From assembly GCF_014066305.1 (NCBI RefSeq), contig NW_023501042.1, positions 1,106,001-1,170,000 on the forward strand: a stretch of DNA of 64,000 nt. Reading direction: 5' to 3'. Position numbers and translations under genes: made by a program. Of the stretch, positions 32,389 through 45,800 are shown one piece after another. Position 1 is the stretch's first letter. The number at the start of each line of letters is the position of its first letter. The DNA comes from Letharia columbiana. Its lineage: Eukaryota > Ascomycota > Lecanoromycetes > Lecanorales > Parmeliaceae. A model generated the notes under the pieces. That model was not told the origin of the DNA, did not search any database, and saw only the letters and a list, made by a program, of their open reading frames with translations.

Positions 32389-35300
32389 AATTATAAACTT
32401 AAGCTCTATCTAATAACTATTTTAATTATTTTATAATCTATCTATTATTTATCGTAACTATAACTACTTTTAGCATATTTATTATATTAATATTTATTAA
32501 ATAATAATAGTTATAATCGCGGAGAATCTCTTTTATTAATCTTTATAATATAGATATTTTTTATTTTAAGATAATTATTCTAGCTAGATAATATATATTA
32601 AATACGCTTCTAATAAAAAAAGTAAAAGTCGCGAGTAAGGGGGCTATATCGAAATTATTAATATATTAATATATTATATTAATAATTTAGTATATAAACT
32701 CTTATATCGTTTTTAATATAAGATAATTTTAGATAAGTTAAAATATATCGCCTTTAACTATATAATATCGAAGCTATTATACGCCGTAATAGGGTATTAT
32801 ATATCTATACCTTTTCGTTATATAGCTATTATAATTATTAAAATATAATTAATTTCTTTATATTAAATAGAATACGCTAAAGATAAAAGATAATATATTC
32901 TTATTCTTATACTTCGCTATATTAAAAATTAATAATAAATAATTAGACTCTAATATCTTATTATATAATTTCTATAATAGAGATTAAAATCTAGTTTAAA
33001 ATAATAACGTAACGCTAAAAAAGAAAATAATTTATATCTCGCGTATTAAGTATATTAATATATAAAGAGAAATTACTCTCTAACGTAATAACTAAAAAAT
33101 AATTACTCTCTATATCTATAAAAATAAAATAATCTCGCGAAAAAGTTTTAATTAAATTTAATAAGCGAGCGAAGCGAAATTATAAGTAATCTTATATTTA
33201 ATTTTAATTAATTTTTTTAATAAAAGAGCTAATTAATAGATAATATTATATTATAAATATAATAAAGGATAATTAAGATAATCGCGATAATAATATAAAA
33301 AATAAAATTTAATTAAACCTTCCCTTAAGTATAAAGAGAGATAATCTTTCTTTAAGTTATTATATATTTATATTATATTTCCCCTTAATACCTATAAATT
33401 AAAGTCTATCTTTTTAGAATATTATCGATTACGTTATAAATTATAATATAAGATTTCTTTTTAAATAACGTTTTAAGTTATATCGAGTTAATCTTAAAGC
33501 TCTATAGAACTTTCTTTATACGCTTTAAATAATTATAAATATTTTAGATATAAATAGTATTAATAGCGAGTATACTTTAATTTCTTACGCTAATTCTATT
33601 ATTATATCGAGTTAATTTATTCTTAAATTACTATTAGAGCTAATTTTAAATAAAGAGCTTTTCGAGTTTATAGTAAAGCTAGTTTTATTAATATTATCTA
33701 TTCTATTTACTTTATTAAGTCCTATTATATTATAAATCTTATTTTTAAATTTAAACTTTTATTAAAGCTTTATTCTATTAAGCTTTAAAAATTAAGTTAA
33801 TTTTTTATAAATAGTATTATATCTAAATATATCGATATTAAGCTTTCGACTAATTTAAGCTAATTTTATTAAATTTCTATATTTAAAAGCGTTTCTAATT
33901 ACTATAAATAAAAGTAGAATATATAAAATTTCTTTATTCTATTAGATCTTTAATATTATATTAAAATCGATATAATTTAATTAATTTTCTATTTAGTAAT
34001 TATTATAAGGGCTATAATCGAATAATAATCTATAAAAAATATTTTTAAAATTATTATCGATATAGATATTATAATATAGATTAAAGCGTATTATAAACTC
34101 TATATTATAATAAAAACTCGCTATAAGAATAATTTATATAATCTTATTAAGAGCTATATTAACGCTATAATTATTTAAAAGAACTTAAAAAAATATAAAT
34201 CTCGCGGATTAAGCATTTTTAGCTTTACTATTTAGAGGCTAAAGTTTCTTACTCTTACTATCTACGAAAATAAATTATAGATTTATATTAACTAGTTTAT
34301 TAGTCTATTATATAAAATTAATAATCTATTTAAGAAATTTCTCTTTATTATTAATAAGAATTAAAAGATTTATTATTTCTATAAAAGTTTAGATAGCTAG
34401 TATACTTAGTATTATAAGATTTATAATTAAAATTATAATCTTTATAATAAAGATAAATCTTTTAAATTTACGTTAGTCTACGCTAAAATATAATAATTTA
34501 ATATTATCTCTAATTTTACTATCTTCGCTAAGTTCTTTAATACTTATATAATAACTACTTATATCGAAATAAATATTTATATTCTTATTTCTATAGCGTT
34601 TATATTAATTAAATATTATATTTAAGATAATATTAATTTTATTAATTTTTATATCTAGATATAGATCTATAAGTTCTATACTATTTATAATAAAAACTTT
34701 TATTTTATTAAGAAGTATCTCGAATAATTAAAGTGTAAGCGCGCTCGCGAAGAATTTTAAGTTTTTAGAAATAAAAATTATAATAGCTATAGCGATTAAG
34801 ATAGAAAAGATAATTAAAAAGATAATAATATTAATATTAAATTTAAACTTAAAAAGTTTAAAAAAAAAAGAATTAATTTTTTAATATTAGAATAATTATT
34901 ATAACTATTTAGTCTATAATAGCGCGCTATTTTATCGCTTATATTACTATTATATTTATCGCTAACTTCTAAATATTAAGCGATAAAATTTATAAATCTT
35001 CTAAAATTAAATTCTTAAATAAAGCTTTTATTATTATACTTTTTATTATAATAATAATATTATCTCTTTAGCTTCGTAATTATATATATACTTAATATAT
35101 TACTTATAATTTCTTAATCTTTAAAATCTTCTCTAGATTTTAAAAATCTCGCTTTATTAATAAACTCGTCGGCGATAATTATATAATTATCGACTTTAAT
35201 AATATTAATCTTAAATATAAGATAAAGAGTATTAAGCGTATTTAAACTTTAAATAATATTTAATATATACTAGAGTACGACTTTAATCTAATTTTTAAAA

Positions 35301-35935
35301 GATAATTAAAGAAGTAATAATACTCGCTTTCTTTTATTCTCGGCGATCTTTTTATAAGAAAATAGTAGTTTTTCTTTAAATATATTTAGAGTCGTCTTTA
35401 TACGCTTAATATTTAAAAGAATATCTCTCTAGTCTTAATTATTATTAATAAAGAAATTCTCGCTTATAATAAATTCTCTATTAAATCTATAAAGCTCTTT
35501 AATAAATAAGAGTCTTAAATTAATAAGAATACTTTACGTATATAATATATTTATATAAATTATTTAGATTTTTAGAACGTTAAGAAGATAACTAAAATAT
35601 ATATCGAAATAAATCTTTTTAAATCTTCTCTTAATAATATTTATAAGCTATATTTCGTAGTTAATTTTAAGATAAAGTCTTATAAATACTATATTATTCT
35701 TAAAAGATAGAAGAATAACTTAATTTATATTAATCTCTAGAAATCGTTTAACGCTTTCTATAACGACTATATATTTATAATTATCTTTCTAAATAATTTT
35801 ACTTTACGCTTTAATATTTATCTTTTATTAAATAAGTTTAACGAGTTTATTCTTATTATATTTAAGCTATTTCTTAATAATATAAAATATAATAATTATT
35901 ATTATATTCGTTTTCGCTCTAATTATAATATAGAA

Positions 35936-36545
35936 TACGAGTAAAGACCTATGAATTAAATTCATAATTTTTTTTTGATTAGGGCTATCCAGTAAATAGG
36001 TGAGCGATATTTGAATTCCTTACGCTTTAATAATTATAAGACTATATTTAAATATTCTTTTTTTATCTGAAAGCCCACATTTCGTTCTATAATCTTTCTA
36101 AAAAATGTCAAAATTTGAATAGAAAACAAAAAAGTTATTCTAAAATTAAATAATGTGTACCTGTTTTTTGATCAGGGCTGTCCGGCTGTCGAGCGAACTC
36201 TAGTGAGCGATATTTGAATTCCTTGCGCTTTAATAATTATCATACCAAATTTCAGAATTCTCAAAAATTTGGAAAGCGCAAATAACGCTCCATAATTTAA
36301 AAAAGAAATCTCAAAATTTCAATAGAAAACAAAAAAGTTATTCTATTTGTGAATAACGTACCCCAATTTTTTGATGGGGGAGACGCGGGAGGGCGAGATT
36401 TTGATGGTTGCGGACGCTAATTTGTTTACCCGTGGTGACTCAGCCGGTCTAGCCAAAGAGCGTAGTGACCCTGAATTTATGATTGGCTGCACATACAAAT
36501 TCAAGGTTTTGTAGCTCAGCCCTACCTTATTCTTTTATATATACT
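35936..36545 (+). repeat. R610 repeat, copy 4 (full length, 610 bp)
   Basis: The best-preserved copy: 5' end TACGAGTAAAG, palindrome ATGAATTAAATTCAT, two subrepeats starting near 35970 and 36160, then GGGGGAGACGCGGGAGGGCG. The 3' end is GACTCAGCCGGTCT, TGAATTTATGATTGGCTGC and TTCTTTTATATATACTA. It interrupts the integrase of copia C and is far less RIPped than its host. Flanks are compatible with a TA duplication or with insertion in front of T. It encodes no protein. Confidence 0.9.
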
Positions 36546-39179
36546 AATTAGAATTATAAAATAAAAGCCTTTTATTTATTTAGAGGAATTATCTAAAAAG
36601 ATATTATATCGAGAAATCTTTAAATAAATAGAAAGTTTAAATAATTAGACGTTATTATTTAGCGTAAAGCTAATATAATATTTAAAAAGAGCGACTTATC
36701 GTAGAAGTATTAAATCGAGTTTATTTATATTAAAAATTATTTATATAATTATTAATCCGTAATTAAGCGAGATATTACTTCTTTTAAGATTTATATTAAT
36801 TTTTCTTCTAACGTTTTTTATCTATATATTATTAAATAAATAAGTTTTTATTAGATTATATTTAAAGTTACTAATTAAAAAAAGTATTAAAATTATATAA
36901 TTAAGGGATAATTTATAAACTATTAAAGTTATTTCTATTATATACTTTTAAATAATAATAAAATCGCTATTATCTTTAATATTAAGTGATTTAATAATAT
37001 CTCTTTTAAATCTATACTTTTTATTTTAGAAGAGAATATATATAATAATATTAAAATAATAATCTATTATAACGATCGCCGGCTTATCAAAATCATCGAT
37101 TATTTCGAGAGTTATCTTTTCTCTTTATTTGTAATTTTAGAGGAGAATTATTAAAAGAGATAAATAATTTTTATTAAAGATAAAGCTAATAATTTATTTA
37201 ATTTTATTTAAATCTTTAAAAGAGCTTAATTAATAGTCTTAGCTAACTTAAAGCCTTTAAAAAAGTAATTATTTAATATATTTAGTAATAAAACTCTCTC
37301 TATAACCTCTACGATGGTGTATTCTAAATTTATTACTCGCTTTATAAGCGGTTATAACCCGATTCTAGCGACGAGTTATTTATTCGATATCTTAAGGGTA
37401 TATAGAGAACTTTCTCTAGATCCCCTAACGCTATTAATAAAAGTCTCTTCTTTTAAATTCTATAAACCTCGAATCTATAAAAAAATTATATCGAACTCTT
37501 ATTATAAGATATATTAAGAAATTACTATAGAGAAAGAAGTCGACTCGCTTATTATTAATAGAACTTAAACTCTAATAAATCTCTTATTAAATATATATAT
37601 TTTAAGAGGTTAATAGATTTATAAACTTAAGCGTAATCTTATAAGAGAGATTATATAATATAAAGCTCGCTAAATTATTCGCGATTTTAAATAATAAGAA
37701 GAGATTAATTTTAATAAAATCTTTATCTCTATTATTAAGTCTATAAGTTATAAAATAATCTTTATATTAATAGCTATCTTAGACTAAAAGCTTAAATAAA
37801 TAAATATTAAAATTATCTTTCTATATAACGATATTAAGGAGATAATTTATATTATTTAATCTATTAGCTTTAAAATTAAAGGTTAAAAGAATAAGATATA
37901 TAAGTTTATTAAGATATTTTACGATCTAAAGTAATTCTTTAAGATTTAATATAATATTCTTATAATCTATTTAAAGAAACTAAGTTTTAAATCTATTATT
38001 ATTAATCTCTCTATATTTATTAATAATATTATTATTATCGCTATTTATATAGATAATATTCTACTTATAAATTTTAATAAAATTAAAATATAAAATATTA
38101 AGAATAAGCTTAATAAGAAGTTCGAGATAATTAATTTAGAATTTTATATCTATTATCTTAGTATAATAATTATTAAAAATTATATTAATCGAATTCTACG
38201 TCTTAATTAAAAAGGCTATATTAAGAAATTTCTAGAGAAATATAATATATTAAGCTTTACGTTATCGCTTACTCTTATTAATAATAATAAATTTTATATT
38301 ATTAAAAATAATTTTATCTCTATTAATTAATCTCGCTATATTTATTAATTAATTATAGAATTACTTATATATATAATATTAGATACTTGATTTAATCTTA
38401 TATTCGCTATTTTAATAATCTTTAGATATATTTTAAATCTCGATAAATCTTATTAGAAGATTATTAAGCGTATTTTTCGATATCTAAATAATATTAAAAA
38501 CTAATAATTAATATTTAAAGAAGATTTAAAATTATTTACTAGTTATATAAACGCGGATTAAATAAGTAATTAAGATATTTAATATTTTATCTCTAATTAT
38601 ATCTTTAATATAAATAATACTATTATTAGTTAATTATCGAAATAATAGTTTATTATAGCGTTATTCTCTTATAAAATTAAATATATTAATTAAATATAGA
38701 CTATTAAGAAGATAATTTAATTATATAAACTTTTTAATTAATTTAATCTTAGCGCTAAATATATATAAACTATTATTATCTATTACGATAATTAGAGTAC
38801 TATAGCCCTTATTAAAAATTCTTAATTTTATATATATACTAAGTATATTAATATTTAATATTATTATATACGAAAATAAATTATCGCTAATATTATTACT
38901 CTTAAATATATCTTTATTAAATAATAGATTATTAATAGACTTATTAAGATACTACTTAAGAATAAATTTAAGAAGTTTTATATATTAATTAGACTAGAAT
39001 ATTATCTATAGTATTATTTATTTAGAAAGAGCTAACTTCTACTTTAGAGAAGCTATTTTATTAATTCTTATAATTCAAGTAATTTATTTAAGCCGCCCGC
39101 CGAGCCTTAGGCTTAATACTCTATAAACTCGCTATTCTATATCGGAATAGCTATTTCTTTAGCGCTATTGCCGCTATCG

Positions 39180-39587
39180 CTACTAAATCTTTAGGGCTCT
39201 TTCGGAACACCCTTACCTATACCACTATTGCTAAGGATCAGATACCTGGAACGGCCCCGTAGGAGCCTTGCAGCCGGTCGCAATATGTGGGACGGAGAAT
39301 TTCTTCCAATCATTTCATTCAGTGGCCTCGAATCGATCGATTTTTGGTGTGCACCAGATGGCCTGGAAATAAAATTTCAAAACCGAAAAAAAACCCGTTT
39401 TTTGACATTTTGGGGGTTTGACATAGTCGTTTTCAGATTTCGACTTTTCACTTTAGCCACCCGGCGCTAAACTTACTTTAGCTACCCAGCTCGGATTTCA
39501 CCTTACCTACCCGGTTTTAACACTGTCAGCGTTGAACTTCGTGTCTACCGCGGATTTCGCGTATGAAAGGATACGTGCGAAGGGGAG
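39180..39587 (+). other. Copia C 3' untranslated tail, not RIPped
   Basis: Normal composition. It contains about three units of a 21-25-bp repeat (TTTAGCCACCCGGCGCTAAAC, then a similar TTTAGCTACCC unit) and ends in the polypurine tract CGAAGGGGAG next to the LTR. An 80-codon open frame here (39228-39470) lies wholly in the tail and is not a gene. Confidence 0.7.
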
Positions 39588-39738
39588 TGTTGGAATTCGG
39601 ATCACGTGACTCTTGGCGTCTTGGCGATCACGTGACATGGTCACGTGACACGCCTTAGTGTGTTCGTATCTAGTCGCTCTTTCCTTCCATAGAACTCTCT
39701 AGTCAATACAACTAAGTATTCTATCTCATATTTTGATA
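39588..39738 (+). repeat. Copia C 3' LTR (151 bp), nearly unmutated
   Basis: TGTTGGAATTCGG...TTTTGATA. Three perfect TCACGTGA palindromes lie at about 39599, 39627 and 39639. This is the best sequence of the LTR family in the window. Confidence 0.95.
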
Positions 39739-39743
39739 ATAAC

Positions 39744-39817
39744 TATAATATATATATCTTTTAATTTATTAAAGAAATTATTTAGAAAGATATTATATCT
39801 AATAATTTTTAAATAAA
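39744..39817 (+). mobile_element. Copia A, third segment (integrase), truncated
   Basis: Continues the copia B-like sequence (ATATATCTTTTAATTTATTAAAG) for about 75 bp, then similarity stops. No further part of A is found, so A lost its 3' half when or before copia D arrived. Confidence 0.8.
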
Positions 39818-42800
39818 TTTTATAAATTTTAAGATTTTATAAGATTATATTATTTATTTATATATAACTTTATATTAATCTATAATAAAAGTTAATAAAT
39901 ATTATATCTTTATAATATTCTTTTATATATAAAATTTAATAGATATGAAGTTTAACGCTAATAATATTAAAATCGAATAAATAATATAAAAATAACTTAA
40001 TCAATTTTTTTCGCTAAAGTTTTAGTATTAAATAATTAAAGTAAAGTTCGAGCTAAATAATTAAAGTAAAGTTTAAATTAAATAATTAAAATAAATTTTA
40101 GCGTTAATTAATATTAGAGATAAAATTTAAATTAAATAATTAAAGTAATTTTTTAAAGTTTAATATTAAATAATTAAAGTAAAGTTTAAATTAAATAATT
40201 AAAGTAAGTTTAATATTAAGTAATTAAGATAAAGTTTAGAGCTAGATAGTTAAAGTAAGTTTAGCGCCGAGTAATTAAAGTAAAAAGTCGAAATCTAAAA
40301 ACGACTATATCAAACCCCAAATTCCACTTTTTATCAAAAAACGATTTTTCGGAAATTTTATTTCCAGGCCATCTAGTGTACACCAAAAATCGATCGATTT
40401 GAGGTCGAAGGATATTCATAGGGGTAACTAAATAAAATAATTAGAAGAAATTCTTCGTCTTATATATTACGACCGGCTATAAGACTCCTATAAGGCCGTT
40501 TTAGATATCTAATTTTTAGTAATAATAGCTAATAGTAATAATAGTATAGATAAGGATATTTTGAAAGAGTTTTAAAGATTTAATAGCGATAGCGATAATA
40601 GCGCTAAAGAAATAGCTATTTTGATATAAAATAGCGAGTTCGTAGAGTATTAAGTCTAAGGCTCGACGGGTAACTCAAGTAAATTACCTAAACTACGAGG
40701 ACTAATAAAATAGCTCCTCTAGATTAAAGTTAATTCCTCTAAATAGGTAATATTATAGACAATATTTTAGCCTAATTAATATATAAAACTTCTTAAATTT
40801 ATTCTTAGATAGTACCTTAGTAAGTCTATTAACTATCTATTATTTGATAGAGATATATTTAAGAGTAACAATATTAGTGATAACTTATTCTTATATATAA
40901 TAATACTAAATATCGATATATTTAATATATATATAAAATTAAGAATTTTTAATAAGAGTTATAATATTTTAATTATTATAATAAATAATAATAATTTATA
41001 TATACTTAGCGTTAAAATTAAATTAATTAAAAAGTTTATATAATTAAATTATCTTCTTAATAGTCTATATCTAATTAATATATTTAATTTTATAAAAAAA
41101 TAGCGTTATAATAAATTATTATTTCGATAATTAATTAATAATAATATTATTTATATTAAAGATATAATTAAAGATAAAATATTAAGTATTCTAATTATTT
41201 ATCTAATCCGCGTTTATATAACTAATAAGTAATTTTAAATCTCTTCTAAATACTAATTATTAATTTTTAATATTATTTAAATATTAAAAAATACGCTTAA
41301 TAATCTTTTAATAAAATTTATCGAGATTTAAAATATATCTAAAGACTATTAAGATAGTAAATATAAGATTAAATTAAATATTTAATATTATATATATAAA
41401 TAATTTTATAATTAACTAATAAATATAGCGAGATTAATTAATAAAAATAAAATTATCTTTAATAATATAAAATTTATTATTATTAATAAGAGTAAGCAAT
41501 AGCGTAAAGCTTAATATATTATATTTCTTTAGAAATTTCTTAATATAATCTTTTTAATTAAGGCGTAGAATTCGATTAATATAATTTTTAATAATTATTA
41601 TATTAAGATAATAGATATAAAATCTTAAATTAATTATCTTAAACTTCTTATTAAGCTTATTCTTAATACTCTATATTTTAATTTTATTAAGATTTATAAG
41701 TAGAATATTATTTATATAAATAGCGATAATAATAATATTATTAATAAATATAGAGAGATTAATAATAATAAATTTAAAATTTAATTTCTTTAAATAGATT
41801 ATAAGAGTATTATATTAAATTTTAAAAGATTATTTTAAATTATAAAGTATCTTAATAAGCTTATATATTTTATTTTTTTAATTTTTAATTTTAAAGCTAA
41901 TAAGTTAAGTAATATAAATTATCTTTTTAATATTATTATATAAAAAGATAATTTTAATATTTATTTATTTAAGTTTTTAATTTAAGATAATTATTAATAT
42001 AAAGATTACTTTATAACTTATAAACTTAATAATAAAGACAAAGATTTTATTAAAATCAATTTCTTTTTATTATTTAAAATCATAAATAATTTAGTGAGCT
42101 TTATATTATATAATCTCCTCTATAAAATTACACTTAAACTTATAAATTTATTAATCTTTTTAAAATATATATATTTAATAGAAGATTTATTAGAGTTTAA
42201 GTTCTATTAATAATAAGTAAGTTAATTTCTTTTTTTATAATAATTTTCTAATATATCTTATAATAAGAGTTTAATATAGCTTTTTTATAGATTTAAGATT
42301 TATAGAATTTAAAAGAGGAGGCTTTTATTAATAGCGTTAGAGGATTTAAAGAAAGTTCTTTATATACTTTTAAAATATCGAATAAGCGATTTATCGCTAA
42401 AATCGAGTTATAATTATTTATAAAGCGAATAATAAATCTAAAAAGCGCTCGTTATAGAGGCTATAGAGAGTATTTTATTACTAAATATATTAGATAATTA
42501 CTTTTTTAAAGATTTTAAATTAATTAAAACTATTAATTAAGCTCTTTTAAAGATTTAAATAAAATTAAATAAATTATTAACTTTATCTTTAATAAAAATT
42601 ACTTATCTCTTTTAGCGATTCTTTTTTAGAACTATAAATAAAGAGAAAAGATAATTCTTAAAATAATTAATAATTTTAATAAGCCGACGATTATTACGAT
42701 AGACTATTATTTTAATATTATTATATATATTCTTCTCTAAAATAAAGAATATAAACTTAAAAGAAATATTATTAAATTATTTAATATTAAAAATAATAAT

Positions 42801-45800
42801 AATTTTATCACTATTTAAGAGTATATAATAAAAATAATCTTAATAATTTATAAGTTATCTCTTAATTATATAATTTTAATACTTTTTTTAATTAATAACT
42901 TTAAATATAATCTAATAAAAATCTATTTATTTAATAATATATAGATAAAAAATATTAGAAGAAAAATTAATATAAATCTTAAAAGAAGTAATATCTTATT
43001 TAATTACAAATTAGTAATTATATAAATAATTTTTAATATAAATAAATTTAATTTAATATTTCTACGATAGATCGCTTTTTTTAAATATTATATTAATTTT
43101 ATACTAAATAATAATATCTTAATTATTTAAATTTTTTATTTATTTAGAGATTTTTTAATATAATATCTTTTTAGATAATTTCTCTAAATAGATAAAAGAT
43201 TTTTATTTTATAATTCTAATATTTTATATTATAATTAAAGCGAAGGCGAGTATAATAATAATTATTATATTTTATATTATTAAGAAAATAGCTTAAATAT
43301 AATAAAAATAAACTTATTAAATTTATTTAATAAAAGATAAATATCAAAGTATAAAGTAAAATTATTTAAAAAGATAATTATAAATATATAATTATTATAA
43401 AAAGTATTAAATAATCTCTAGAGATTAATATAAATTAAGTTATTTTTTTATTCTTTTAAAAATAATATAATATTTATAAAATTTTATTTTAAGGTTAACT
43501 ACGAAATATAGCTTATAAATATTATTAAAAAAAGATTTAAAAAGATTTATTTTAATATATATTTTAAGTTATTTTTTTAATATTTTAAGTATCTAAATAA
43601 TTTATATAGAGTATATTATATATATAAAATATTCTTATTAATTTAAGACTTTTATTTATTAAAGAGCTTTATAGACTTAATAAAAAATTTATTATAAGAT
43701 AAAAATTTCTTTATTAATAACAATTAAGATTAAAGAGATATTTTTTTAAATATTAAGCGTATAAAGGCGACTCTAAATATATTTAAAGAAAAACTACTAT
43801 TTTTCTATAAAAAGATCATCAAGAATAAAAGAAAGCGAGTATTATTACTTCTTTAATTATCTCTTAAAAATTAGATTAAAATTATATTCTAATATATATT
43901 AAATATTATTAAAAGTTTAAATACGCTTAATATTTTTTATTTTATATTTAAGATTAATATTATTAAAGTCGATAGCTATATAACTATTATCAACAAGTTT
44001 ATTAATAAAATAAAATTTTTAAAATCTAAAGAAGATTTTAAAAATTAAGAAATTATAAATAATATATTAAATATATATATAATTACGAAGTTAGAGAGAG
44101 AATATTATTATTATAATAAAAAGTATAATAATAAAAACTCTATTTAAGAATTTAATTTTAAAAAATTTATAAATTTTATTATTTAATATTTAAAAGTTAA
44201 TAATAAATATAATAGCGATATAAATAATAAAGTAATATGTTATTATAGATTAAGATAATTATAATAACTATTTTAATATTAAAAAATTAATTCTTTTTCT
44301 TCTTAAACTTTTTAAATTTAAATTTAATATTAATATTATTATTTTTTTAATTATCTTTTTTATCTTAATTACTATAATTATCATAATCTCTATTTTTAAA
44401 GATTTAAGATTTTTTCATGAGCGCGTTTATACTTTAATTATTTAAGATACTTTTTAATAAAATAAAAGTTTTTATTATAAATAATATAAAATTTATAAAT
44501 TTATATTTAGATATAAAAATTAATAAAATTAATATTATTTTAAATATAATATTTAATTAATATAGGCGCTATAGAAATAAAAATATAAATATTTATTTTA
44601 ATATAGATAGTTATTATATAAATATTAAAAAACTTAATAAAGATAATAAAATTAAAAATAATATTAAGTTATTATATTCTAATATAAATTAATATAAATT
44701 TAAAAGATTTATCTTTATTATAAGAGATTATAATTTTAATTATAAATTTTATAATATTAAATATATTAATTATCTAAATCTTTATAAAAATAATAAATTT
44801 TTTAATTCTTATTAATAATAAAGAGAAATTTCTTAAATAGATTATTAATTTTATATAATAGATTAATAAATTAATTAATATAGATCTATAACTTATTTTT
44901 ATAAATAATAAAAATAAAAGATTTTAATCTTTAAATAATAGAGCTAAAAATATCTAATTCGCGAGATTTATATTTTTTTAAATTTTTTAAATAATTATAA
45001 CGTTAATATAGCTTTTAATAAAATTGCGTAAATTATTTTTATAGCGAGTTTTTATTATAATATAGAGTTTATAATATACTTTAATTTATATTATAATATC
45101 TATATTAATAATAATCTTAAAAATATTTTTTATAAATTATTATTTAATTATAATTTTTATAATAATCGCTAAATAAGAGATTAATTAAATTATATTAATT
45201 TTAATATAATATTAAAGATCTAATAAAATAAAGAAATCTTATATATCTTACTTTTATTTATAATAATTAAAAACATTTTTAAATATAGAAATTTAATAGA
45301 ATTAATTTAAATTAGTTAAAAGCTTAATATTAATATATTTAAATATAATATTATTTATAAAGAATTAATTTAATTTTTAAAATTTAATAAAATAAAGCTT
45401 TAATAAAAGTTTAAATTTAAAAATAAGATTTATAATATAATAGGGTTTAATAAAATAAATAAAATAAATAATATTAATAAAACTAGCTTTATTATAAATT
45501 TAAAAAGCTCTTTATTTAAAATTAACTTTAATAATAATTTAAAAATAAATTAATTTAATATAATAATAGAATTAACACAAGAAATTAAAGTATACTCGCT
45601 ATCGATATTATTTATATTTAAAATATTTATAATTATTTAAAGCGTATAAAGAAAGTCTTATTAAGCTCTAAAATTAATTTAATATAATTTAAAGCGTTAT
45701 TTAAAAAGAAATTTTATATTATAATCTATAATATAATTAATAATATTTTAAAAAGATAGATTTTAATTTATAGATATTAAGGGAAAATATAATATAAGTA

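Larger units (their letters stand above)
32238..39738 (+). mobile_element. Copia C, complete 7.5-kb LTR retrotransposon, RIP-degraded
   Basis: LTRs of 151 bp at 32238-32388 and 39588-39738, flanked by ATAAC (32233-32237 and 39739-39743). The primer-binding site AATTATAAACTT is at 32389. Gag lies at about 33400-34860 with a Lys/Asn-rich end. Integrase surrounds an R610 insertion at 35936-36545. Reverse transcriptase lies at about 37750-38200 ('FYDLK.S', YIDN at about 38055) and RNase H at about 38400-38900. A 67-codon open frame at 37314-37517 is part of the integrase-RT linker, not a gene. The tail from about 39180 and the 3' LTR are almost free of RIP. It is inserted in copia A. Confidence 0.95.

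Noticed and set aside
37314..37517. 67-codon open frame
   Set aside because: It is a stop-free patch of the copia C polyprotein linker.
39228..39470. 80-codon open frame
   Set aside because: It lies in the untranslated, unmutated tail of copia C.
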